Source: a virus
Virus record (IMG/VR): IMGVR_UViG_3300018421_000017
Span: 1 to 64,000 of that record
DNA length: 64,000 nucleotides
Strand: one strand, 5' to 3'
In this document: piece after piece, positions 57,986-64,000 of the stretch
Layout: each line of letters begins with the position of its first letter
Position numbering within the stretch: the first letter of the stretch is position 1
Program-made: the position numbers and the translations under genes
The notes under the pieces: model-generated
The model's input: only the letters and a program-made list of their open reading frames with translations
Database searches by the model: none
Told to the model about the DNA's origin: nothing

Positions 57986-58669
57986 ATGCGCTTTAGAAGA
58001 AGTAACAGGCTAAAATCTTTACCTTTGAAGAGGTACGGGTTGAATGAGCAAGAAGCCGTCGAGCTCGAACAACAGGAGCTATCAGAACAGCAGGCACTTG
58101 CTCTTCTTATGAGCGAAGAAAAGTCTCCAACTACGGGAGTCGATGCAGATGAGAATCATGTATATTTTTACTCTCCCGTGACAGAAAAGTCTTCTCTGGA
58201 GCTGATTAGATTGATTAGACGGCTAGATATAGAGATGAGTTATCTCGCATCCCGGATCGGCTTACCAAAAAACCCGCCGATACACTTATATATTCAAAGT
58301 CCTGGAGGCGACGTCTTTTCCGGTCTTAACATATGCGATGCGATCGATAGATGCAAGACCGATGTATACACCTACATAGAGGGATCTGCCGCCTCAGCGG
58401 CCACTCTAATTTCCTCTATGGGCAAAAAGAGATTCATGGCCAAGAGGTCATTTATGCTTGTACATCAACCACAGATCTTGTGGCATGGCAAGCATGATGA
58501 GTTTATAGACGAAATTGAGAACCAGAAGCACATCTTTCGAGCAGTCAAAGACATATATCTACAAAAGTGCACTATAGACGAAGAAGAGCTCGAAGAGTTA
58601 TTGAAGCATGAACTTTGGCTGCCTGCCGAGAAGTGCTTAGAGCTTGGTTTGGTGGACAAAATCATTTAG
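57986..58669 (+). CDS. ClpP-like protein with altered catalytic Asp
   Basis: A 227-residue S14-family protein with an N-terminal extension of about 60 residues. S137 in 'EGSAASAATLISS' and H160 in 'FMLVHQP' are present. The third triad position, expected as Asp before F/W-L-x-A, reads 'HELWLPAEK', so it is Glu209. The oxyanion strand 'IQSPGGDVFSGL' is normal. It may be weakly active, inactive or use Glu. It could form mixed rings with the intact copy at 15811. GGAGG precedes the ATG. Confidence 0.82.
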   Translation: MRFRRSNRLKSLPLKRYGLNEQEAVELEQQELSEQQALALLMSEEKSPTTGVDADENHVYFYSPVTEKSSLELIRLIRRLDIEMSYLASRIGLPKNPPIHLYIQSPGGDVFSGLNICDAIDRCKTDVYTYIEGSAASAATLISSMGKKRFMAKRSFMLVHQPQILWHGKHDEFIDEIENQKHIFRAVKDIYLQKCTIDEEELEELLKHELWLPAEKCLELGLVDKII

Positions 58670-58687
58670 AATATTCTGCGGTGAGTC

Positions 58688-59242
58688 TTGAATTTATTCG
58701 TATTAGACACTGATCCTGATGTAGCAGCTTCGTACCATTGTGATAAACACGTGCTAAAGATGATCATCGAAACTGGTCAACTTTTGTGCACTGCTCATTG
58801 GGTTCTTTGGCTTAAGCATCTTGGGAAAAATCGAGATGACTTTCGTCTTTTGCGCGATGTGAATGATTTCCTACTACAGAGTATACCAGTTGACGAACAG
58901 CCACCCTGGAAAATGACACATGTTAATCACCCTTGTGCGATATGGGTTAGGGAAACTGTGTCGAACTATAGTTGGGCCCTTCGACTAATGAAGGCGCTTC
59001 TTTTACAATACAAAATTCGTTATAAGAAAGCTCATAAATCTCAAGCTGTCTATAGGTGGCTACATCAAAACATTCCACCCGGCATAAAAGACGAGTCTCT
59101 TACGGACTTCCCGATATGCATGCCTGAAGACTGCAAAGTAAATGAAGATCCAGTTTTGTCATATCAAAAATACTACTTGGAAAAAAAGTCATACATGGCG
59201 AAGTGGAAGACCGGTAAAGTTCCCCCATGGTGGCGGGATTAG
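58688..59242 (+). CDS. Conserved phage protein, pyrimidine-dimer glycosylase-related
   Basis: A 184-residue protein from TTG 58688. 'LDTDPDVAASYHCDKHVLKM', 'HVNHPCAIWVRETVSNYSWA' and 'VLSYQKYYLEKKSYMAKWK' match a conserved T4-like phage family. That family is sometimes called pyrimidine-dimer excision-like, but no function is established. The His/Cys-rich opening could bind metal. It ends the block of housekeeping-like genes. Confidence 0.65.
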   Translation: MNLFVLDTDPDVAASYHCDKHVLKMIIETGQLLCTAHWVLWLKHLGKNRDDFRLLRDVNDFLLQSIPVDEQPPWKMTHVNHPCAIWVRETVSNYSWALRLMKALLLQYKIRYKKAHKSQAVYRWLHQNIPPGIKDESLTDFPICMPEDCKVNEDPVLSYQKYYLEKKSYMAKWKTGKVPPWWRD

Positions 59243-59262
59243 GAATATTTCTGTGCTATTCC

Positions 59263-59269
59263 ATATTTA
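59263..59269 (+). promoter_or_regulatory. ATATTTA motif, possible late promoter element
   Basis: CATATTTAATAGGG context, in the 142-nt gap before the tubulin-like gene. It is 115 nt from that ATG, farther than the others. A TATACT also occurs in this gap near 59301. Confidence 0.28.
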
Positions 59270-59384
59270 ATAGGGGAAAAGGTTTAATAATTTGGCTTCT
59301 ACTATACTAAGATCTTATCATGGTTTATACGACACAAGAAGCCCAAAAGAGAACAGCTTACAAAACTTAAGTGAGGAAGAACAT

Positions 59385-60467
59385 ATGTCAAGTAACAACA
59401 AAGATGATCAATACATTAACACACCTCAGGCGGATGACGATTTTGATTTCGTCATGGCATACGATGATGATCCTGCGGAGGGAGATGAAAGGCTCTTGCC
59501 TGAAAACTCTGCACGTTCCGCTATAAGCTGTGGTTTCATCGGAGTCGGGGGCGGAGGTGGAAAGCTTGCTAGCGCCTTTCTTGATGTAGGATTCAATAAG
59601 ACTCTACTAGTTAATACAACAGAGAAAGACCAGCCTGGCGGACTTGATGCAAACCACTTCCTATTAGTACCAGGCGCTGATGGTGTAGGTAAAGATGTCG
59701 AGTTGGGTAAGCAGGTTCTCGGTGAGAATTCAGCCATGGTTGAAGACGCTGTACGAACGCGTATTGGTCAGGTGGATTGGCTTTTCGTACTCGCTGGCGG
59801 CGGCGGAGGTACGGGTTCAGCTTGTCACGAGCTTCATTCTTCTCTATCACGTTATCTCGGGTCGGTAGAAGCTTCTGGCAATGTCGTCTATATAATTTCA
59901 AAGCCGACAGCTCAAGAGCTACTAAATCCAGCTATTAAGAAGAATTACTCTACCCTCATGTCGGATGTTGCCGATCACCCGCATATTGTGATCGACAATG
60001 AAAAACAGCTCCAGCTTCTGCGAGGCAAAGTTGGTATGCTTAATATGTTCCCTGCTGCTAATAAGAACTTTGCTAAGCTCTTTAGTCAAGTTCTCAAGCT
60101 TGCTGACGAGCACACCGAGATCCAGACTTTCGATAGTAAAGACCTAGAGCGTTGTCTAAAAGCTCCTGGTCGAATTGTTATTGGCTCTACGATCATCAAG
60201 GATGTTAATAGAAATGACCTTGGGTCACTCGTCTATCAAGGATGCTTGCGTTCATCACCTTGCCCGACACCATCTGGTACTGCTACAACGGGTACACTAC
60301 TTTTGATCGTCGACGGAAACATGGCTGCAGATCCTGATGTTAGTAGACGACTCGAATCAGCGTTCTCATATGTCGGTGGTAGAGCGGACGTCTTATTCTC
60401 GGGAGTTTATATGAAGGAAGGAATCCCTGGTTTAATTGGTCTAACGATGTTAGGTGGTTTGAAGTAA
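59385..60467 (+). CDS. Tubulin/FtsZ-like GTPase
   Basis: A 360-residue protein. 'AISCGFIGVGGGGGKLASAF' starts the Rossmann GTPase fold. The tubulin signature G-G-G-T-G-S is present in 'FVLAGGGGGTGSACHELHSS'. 'VYIISKPTAQELLNPAIKK' follows. Residues 1-40 are acidic and disordered-looking. The usual FtsZ T7-loop and C-terminal domain are not clearly recognised. Its C-terminus ends 'GIPGLIGLTMLGGLK', unlike the tails of FtsZ. ATG 59385 with GAGGA upstream is preferred. Jumbo phages use PhuZ filaments to position DNA in the cell, so a similar role is plausible. It converges with a minus-strand gene, overlapping by 18 nt. Confidence 0.8.
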   Translation: MSSNNKDDQYINTPQADDDFDFVMAYDDDPAEGDERLLPENSARSAISCGFIGVGGGGGKLASAFLDVGFNKTLLVNTTEKDQPGGLDANHFLLVPGADGVGKDVELGKQVLGENSAMVEDAVRTRIGQVDWLFVLAGGGGGTGSACHELHSSLSRYLGSVEASGNVVYIISKPTAQELLNPAIKKNYSTLMSDVADHPHIVIDNEKQLQLLRGKVGMLNMFPAANKNFAKLFSQVLKLADEHTEIQTFDSKDLERCLKAPGRIVIGSTIIKDVNRNDLGSLVYQGCLRSSPCPTPSGTATTGTLLLIVDGNMAADPDVSRRLESAFSYVGGRADVLFSGVYMKEGIPGLIGLTMLGGLK

Positions 60468-61037
60468 TAGAACTTCTCTAACAAGCTTTCGAAGCCCTGA
60501 TATTTCTTTACTTTCTGTAAGAGATGTCAGGGCTTCCCAATGTTTGGGGCTTATACCCTTCGGTATTCCACCGGCCACGTCCGATATTTGGTCTATCGCA
60601 TTTGCGTATTTCTGCTTCTGGCGAGGTGTGGGAGTAGAGCTTAGATTGTGTACCATGTCAGCAAGCTTTACTCTTAGAGCAAGCTGGTTGTTCAATAGCC
60701 CAACCACATACTCGCTGTAAGGCGCGCCCTTCTCGTGCGTTAACGCTTTCACTGCGTCTATCACAACCTGACCAGCTTGTGGGTCTCGGATCGAACCTCT
60801 TATAAATTGTTCCATCTCTTCGACACTATCAACAGTCAACCCTGGTGCGTCTTCGATACTATCATGCAAGAGTGCGACCATCTGTGCAGCGTGATCTCTA
60901 GGGTAGAATTTTCTTATTATGTTACGAACTTCTGACGGGTGAGTGAAATAATCTTCGCCTGACCTACGTTTTTGTCCTGTATGTGCCATTCGTGCAGTCG
61001 CATATACATCTCTGAAGTCATCTCTAGTAAATTGCAT
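60450..61037 (-). CDS. MESH1/SpoT-like HD hydrolase
   Basis: A 195-residue HD-domain protein of the (p)ppGpp hydrolase type. 'GQKRRSGEDYFTHPSEVRN' has the R-x-x-G..Y-x-x-H pattern, 'MVALLHDSIEDA' the HD-x-x-E-D, and 'ALRVKLADMVHNLSS' the late K-x-A-D-x-x-H-N-L. No synthetase domain is present. It could remove alarmones during infection. Its C-terminus 'ISGLRKLVREVLLLQTT' resembles the N-terminal targeting helices of the head-like proteins. The ATG overlaps the upstream stop by 1 nt. Confidence 0.82.
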   Translation of the reverse strand: MQFTRDDFRDVYATARMAHTGQKRRSGEDYFTHPSEVRNIIRKFYPRDHAAQMVALLHDSIEDAPGLTVDSVEEMEQFIRGSIRDPQAGQVVIDAVKALTHEKGAPYSEYVVGLLNNQLALRVKLADMVHNLSSTPTPRQKQKYANAIDQISDVAGGIPKGISPKHWEALTSLTESKEISGLRKLVREVLLLQTT

Positions 61038-61627
61038 CAAGTTGTCCCTTCGTAGTACCCTTGTACTTGAAACAACTGCTTCTTTATGAAGAGAGCTCCA
61101 CCGCTATTACCACTGAAGTCATCGTTCAGCACTATCTCAAGACGTTCGTTATTCGCACCAACAAGTCGTAGTGGGTACCCAGAACGAGAGAACGTCCACC
61201 TAACCCTAAGGTAGCTATCAACGTTACCATTGCTTGACGGATAAACTTCTGCATCGAAGCACAAGCCGCCCCAGTCTGCATTAGTTTTAATTGGTATACC
61301 GTCGGTGAGTTCTAAGAGCGTTCCAGAATCGTTTTGTATTCTGACTGTTATACCGTTAGTCAGACCGCCGGCGATCCCACCATAAGAGTCTGTATAGAAT
61401 TCGTTCTTCCTACCACCTACGAGAACTAACATACGTTCTAGTCTAATAATCTCGCTGGGGCCTGGTTGTATATAGAAGATTTCTGGAGTTACAGAGTAAT
61501 TGCCGTTCGCGTTTGATGTCCCTGTACCATCGCCGTCCGTATCTAAATAGCGATATAAGGCAGTTGGGACAGGCCCATACCCGCCTGAGCTCGGTCCGCC
61601 ACCACCGTTAAGATCTGTAAATCCCAT
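61037..61627 (-). CDS. Virion-like structural protein
   Basis: A 196-residue Gly/Ser/Asn-rich beta protein. 'LNGGGGPSSGGYGPVPTALY' starts the chain and 'SVTPEIFYIQPGPSEIIRLE' and 'LRVRWTFSRSGYPLRLVG' are strand-rich. It resembles head fibre or decoration proteins seen in phages. It starts 1 nt before the end of the preceding gene. No catalytic motif. Confidence 0.6.
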   Translation of the reverse strand: MGFTDLNGGGGPSSGGYGPVPTALYRYLDTDGDGTGTSNANGNYSVTPEIFYIQPGPSEIIRLERMLVLVGGRKNEFYTDSYGGIAGGLTNGITVRIQNDSGTLLELTDGIPIKTNADWGGLCFDAEVYPSSNGNVDSYLRVRWTFSRSGYPLRLVGANNERLEIVLNDDFSGNSGGALFIKKQLFQVQGYYEGTT

Positions 61628-61628
61628 C

Positions 61629-62039
61629 TTAGCCGACTCCTGCTGATCCTGAGTAGTTATTTATTAGCATATTCGATTCGATTCCAGTAAGTCCGGCCAC
61701 AACTGAAGCAGTAACTCCAGTCGTCGAATCGCTGAGCAAGAAAACACTGGAGACCCTAAGTTCTCCCTCAAAGCTTTCTTGATTATTCAAGATGAAGTAG
61801 TTGTTGTTCACGACACCTTTGACACCGTTAGCGGAGAACCCTACTCTTAGCGGTACATTTCCGCTCGAGCCGGCGAGGTTATTCGTTACCATTATGAATC
61901 TTGTGATGTTCGGGAATTCTACTTCTATAGGTTCTTCGCTAGAGGCAGGCACGGCCAGAGATGAAGTAACATACGGCACCGCACTAATGGCGTACGAAGA
62001 CACATCACCAAGTCCTCTTTTCGGCCACGAACTGCTCAA
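61629..62039 (-). CDS. Virion-like structural protein
   Basis: A 136-residue beta-rich protein ('VEFPNITRFIMVTNNLAGSS', 'LRVGFSANGVKGVVNNNYFI', 'ELRVSSVFLLSD'). Composition fits a small capsid or fibre decoration protein. It has GGAGG upstream and an ATATTTA motif 28 nt before the start. It is followed by the preceding structural gene with a 1-nt gap. Confidence 0.6.
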   Translation of the reverse strand: MSSSWPKRGLGDVSSYAISAVPYVTSSLAVPASSEEPIEVEFPNITRFIMVTNNLAGSSGNVPLRVGFSANGVKGVVNNNYFILNNQESFEGELRVSSVFLLSDSTTGVTASVVAGLTGIESNMLINNYSGSAGVG

Positions 62040-62067
62040 CAGGTACCTCCTCTTACAACACTTTTAT

Positions 62068-62074
62068 TAAATAT
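62068..62074 (-). promoter_or_regulatory. ATATTTA motif on the minus strand
   Basis: On the minus strand the context is GAATATTTAATA, 28 nt upstream of the structural gene start at 62039. It has the same orientation relative to the gene as the plus-strand copies. Confidence 0.35.
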
Positions 62075-62080
62075 TCTTTG

Positions 62081-62431
62081 CTACCCATTAATAACAATCA
62101 ATTTTGAGCATTTTGCTGGACCGAAATGACAGCACAAGCCACAAGAGACACAGTACTCACTAATCTCTTCCTCTGTGTTCAAGACTAGTTGCTCTTCCAT
62201 AGTACGTAACTTCTTGTTCTCCACATCGATAAAGATACATTTTTCGAAGTGAGAATTAGCGAAGTTCCAAGGGTATTCTATACACGAGATAGGTCTATCT
62301 TTATAGACGCTACAAACATATTTCAATTTCTTTTCCATACTGCATTCTATATACAGCGGAAAGAAGATAAATGGTGGACCCGTCCGGTACTGCCCCGGAG
62401 TCCAAAACAACATTAGATTAAAGTCATTCAC
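62081..62431 (-). CDS. Cys-rich Zn/Fe-binding protein with YkgJ-like motifs in reversed order
   Basis: A 116-residue protein. 'KYVCSVYKDRPISCIEYPW' is the C-x-Y-x-x-RP-x-x-C part of YkgJ-type proteins, but here it comes before the 'YCVSCGLCCHFGPAKC' cluster, which normally comes first. Both Cys sets are present. It may bind Fe-S or zinc. The start could be GTG 62431 or ATG 62413; neither has a good Shine-Dalgarno. Confidence 0.6.
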   Translation of the reverse strand: MNDFNLMLFWTPGQYRTGPPFIFFPLYIECSMEKKLKYVCSVYKDRPISCIEYPWNFANSHFEKCIFIDVENKKLRTMEEQLVLNTEEEISEYCVSCGLCCHFGPAKCSKLIVING

Positions 62432-62439
62432 AAGCTTGT

Positions 62440-62720
62440 CTGGTCATTTCTCCGGCCAGAAGGATATTCACCATAGCTTTTCGCCTCCGTTGTGAAGTGG
62501 GAGGACTGGCGGCTTTTTATTTCTTGGCAGAACCACCTGCTAAAGTCTAAATTGGATAGATGGTTTTAGACAACCACCCGACTAAGCTGCTAGAGCAACG
62601 TTGTCGTAGTGATAATTGTTATTGGCAATTATAATTGTTGAACTTTTAAGGATGTATCTTTCCTGCTTGCACTCAAACCCTCCGTCGCCCTGTCGAAACT
62701 AGTTCGGGCCCATGTTCATT
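62440..62720 (-). ncRNA. ssrA: tmRNA (ssrA), minus strand
   Basis: The gene runs leftward. Near 62711-62688 it begins with text matching a tmRNA 5' domain, including TTTCGACAGGG. A GAGTGCAAGC stretch follows, as in the conserved GTGCA region. The tag frame reads from GCC (62626-62624) to TAG (62584-62582): ANNNYHYDNVALAA-stop. The ALAA end is the classic proteolysis tag. After the stop there is a 7-bp hairpin, GTCTAAA with TTTAGAC. The 3' acceptor arm and CCA end could not be placed by eye, so the ends are approximate. It sits in a 365-nt gap that holds no gene. Phages with tmRNA are known. Confidence 0.82.
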
Positions 62721-62726
62721 TTAAGT

Positions 62727-62732
62727 ATATTA
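62727..62732 (-). promoter_or_regulatory. Putative -10 of the tmRNA gene
   Basis: On the minus strand TAATAT lies just upstream of the tmRNA 5' domain. A -35 box is not obvious. Confidence 0.4.
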
Positions 62733-62753
62733 TGTAGAATAAAGTCGTAATAC

Positions 62754-62782
62754 ATGAGATATTTAAGATAGCGTGGTATAAC
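62754..62782 (+). promoter_or_regulatory. Putative promoter of the Ntn-hydrolase gene
   Basis: ATGAGA, 17 bp, then TATAAC, close before TTG 62797. It is divergent from the tmRNA. Confidence 0.4.
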
Positions 62783-62796
62783 AATAGGAGCCGCTT

Positions 62797-63672
62797 TTGA
62801 AGAATTTGCAAGACAAGCTTTTTGAAGCAGTACTTAAACGTCTGGTGTCTTCTCGTCTTGAAGAGTGTATCATCGTCGCCGGCGAGACGCAGGGTAAAAA
62901 TATCTTAGCTAAGTCTCGAGACAGAAACTATCATGCGCGTGTCGAGATAATCAGAGACCTATTAGATGACGGGACAGAAGTCGTTTACTTTGAGGATCTT
63001 GATACTGGGTACGCTGAAGGTATGAACTCCCACGGCTTGGGAGTGGTGAATGCTGCCCTATCCATCAGCGATGACGAGAATGCAGTGAAAGGTAAAGTGA
63101 GATCAGACGATGGTCCCAGAATGATTCAAGCCTTAAAGCATTCCAGCATAGACGATGCTGTCAAGTCTCTTGTCGGTTATAAGGGCGGCATTAAAGGTCA
63201 TACTTTCGTAGGGACTCCAGACGCAGTTTACAGTATAGAAATGTCATCCGAACACACGCCTGTCATTAATAAGCTTGACCCAACAACAGGTTTCGACGTT
63301 CGAACCAACCACGGTAAAGATCACCATGGTGCTGGGTACACTCCTGACAGACGCCCAAAAGATTACATGTCTTCTAAGATTAGAAAGGCTCAAGCAGAAG
63401 TGGAGCTAGCTGGAGTCAATGATTTTGATGAAGTCGCTCCTGCTTTAGCGAAGCAACACTTTGATCACGACTCAAATGATAACATGCTTCGTAGAGTACC
63501 AGACAAAGCCGGGATGGTAACGACGAGTCAAGTGGCGATGCATCTTCCAAAAAGAGAGTTCGTATTCTACTACTTCCCAAACGAATGCGATTTTGAGGGC
63601 ATCGTCGATAAAACACCTGATGATTATGAACCCAAGATCAACGTTCGTGTCGTTCGCCGCGACGAGAAGTAG
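62797..63672 (+). CDS. Ntn-hydrolase (C45/choloylglycine-type) with N-terminal pro-segment
   Basis: A 291-residue protein from TTG 62797 with AGGAG upstream. The first 24 residues form a helix, 'KLFEAVLKRLVSSRLEEC', with Cys24 next to an LEE site. The mature part reads as an Ntn-hydrolase: 'CIIVAGETQGKNILAKSRDR', 'GYAEGMNSHGLGVVNAALS' and 'GFDVRTNHGKDH'. Cys24 would be the nucleophile after pro-peptide removal. The substrate is unknown; acylases and acyltransferases are relatives. The pro-segment resembles the targeting helices of the head-like proteins, so it may be packaged. Confidence 0.72.
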   Translation: MKNLQDKLFEAVLKRLVSSRLEECIIVAGETQGKNILAKSRDRNYHARVEIIRDLLDDGTEVVYFEDLDTGYAEGMNSHGLGVVNAALSISDDENAVKGKVRSDDGPRMIQALKHSSIDDAVKSLVGYKGGIKGHTFVGTPDAVYSIEMSSEHTPVINKLDPTTGFDVRTNHGKDHHGAGYTPDRRPKDYMSSKIRKAQAEVELAGVNDFDEVAPALAKQHFDHDSNDNMLRRVPDKAGMVTTSQVAMHLPKREFVFYYFPNECDFEGIVDKTPDDYEPKINVRVVRRDEK

Positions 63673-63716
63673 AAGCGTAAAGTACATCTGGATGATTCTT
63701 CTTATAATACTAAAGG

Positions 63717-64000
63717 ATGGAAAAGAAGATTAAGAAAGTGGTGGCGTTTGATTTTGACGACACCTTGGCCGTTACGAACTCACACGTAGGGATAAGGTCT
63801 AATTTACTCGAGAATGCTTTCACCATTGCATCTCGTCTCGGATTAGATATCGCCTCCCGAGACGAAGACTGGATCTGGGTTAACTCGACCAACTACGAGA
63901 CTTTTCTGTCTTTTTCTAGTGTGTCGATATCTGATTTTGAATATGATTATTCAGAAACAATGGCAGTAGATTTAGATTCAGTGTCCCCAATCCCTTCAAT
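63717..64000 (+). CDS. HAD-superfamily phosphatase-like protein, 3' partial
   Basis: An open frame from ATG 63717 to the window end, about 94 residues. 'VVAFDFDDTLAVTNSHVG' is HAD motif I (D-x-D-x-T). TATAAT lies 8 nt before and AAAGG precedes the ATG. It could be a nucleotidase or polynucleotide phosphatase. The remaining motifs lie outside the window. Confidence 0.7.
   Translation, partial: MEKKIKKVVAFDFDDTLAVTNSHVGIRSNLLENAFTIASRLGLDIASRDEDWIWVNSTNYETFLSFSSVSISDFEYDYSETMAVDLDSVSPIPS

Noticed and set aside
62440-62720. tRNA gene in the same gap
   Set aside because: No cloverleaf or anticodon arm could be drawn; the tag-encoding frame ending in ALAA fits tmRNA better.
1-64000. CRISPR arrays, insertion sequences, integrase or attachment sites
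   Set aside because: No spaced direct repeats, transposase or integrase motifs were seen.

Overview
The window is part of the genome of a large tailed bacteriophage, most likely a myovirus with a distant T4-like replication core. Genes are tightly packed on the + strand, many with ATGA or TAATG overlaps. The phage hallmarks are LysM/gp53-like and hub-like tail genes, a gp32-type SSB, two flap nucleases, an endolysin, LamG tail proteins and coiled-coil membrane proteins. Base composition is near-balanced and slightly AT-rich. Several small genes look like hypothetical proteins I associate with marine myoviruses; that is from memory, not from a search. Terminase, major capsid and portal genes are not here, so this is a fragment. 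The host cannot be named from the sequence.

Layout: 1-5.8 kb, tail/baseplate structural genes, the first one entering from outside the window. 5.9-15.8 kb, replication: family A polymerase, DnaQ-like exonuclease, SSB, RecA, flap nuclease, DnaB-like helicase and class II ribonucleotide reductase. 15.8-19.5 kb, a ClpP-like protease, an endolysin and a metabolic set (type II glutamine synthetase, hotdog thioesterase, ThyX). 19.6-24.4 kb, coiled-coil/membrane proteins, a tail fibre-like protein and four tandem LamG-type paralogues. 24.4-31.1 kb, DNA repair and nucleotide hygiene (MBD4-like glycosylase, Fpg/Nei-like glycosylase with a CTG start, all-alpha dUTPase, J-domain protein), then a full bacterial-type DnaE. 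31.2-38.2 kb, a probable DNA hypermodification island. 38.3-49.5 kb, many proteins sharing a short amphipathic N-terminus ending in LxE-type sites, here interpreted as capsid-targeting signals. 49.5-59.2 kb, PD-(D/E)XK nuclease, second flap nuclease, GroEL, a sigma factor split over two genes, peptide deformylase, second ClpP-like protein and small membrane/SH3-like proteins. 59.3-64 kb, a tubulin/FtsZ-like GTPase, a minus-strand block (MESH1-like hydrolase, two virion-like proteins, a Cys-rich protein), a minus-strand tmRNA, an Ntn-hydrolase with a pro-segment and the start of a HAD-like gene.

The most interesting working model is that the ThyA homologue at 31.2 kb, with Asp in place of the dUMP-selecting Asn, makes a 5-substituted dCMP. 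The kinase, UDP-hexose epimerase, UDP-galactopyranose mutase and glycosyltransferase directly behind it could then raise and decorate it, possibly with galactofuranose. ThyX would supply dTMP, dCMP deaminase and dUTPase would tune pools, and the MBD4-like and Fpg-like glycosylases would repair damage to the unusual base. Family assignments rest on motifs seen in the sequence; the pathway itself is inference.
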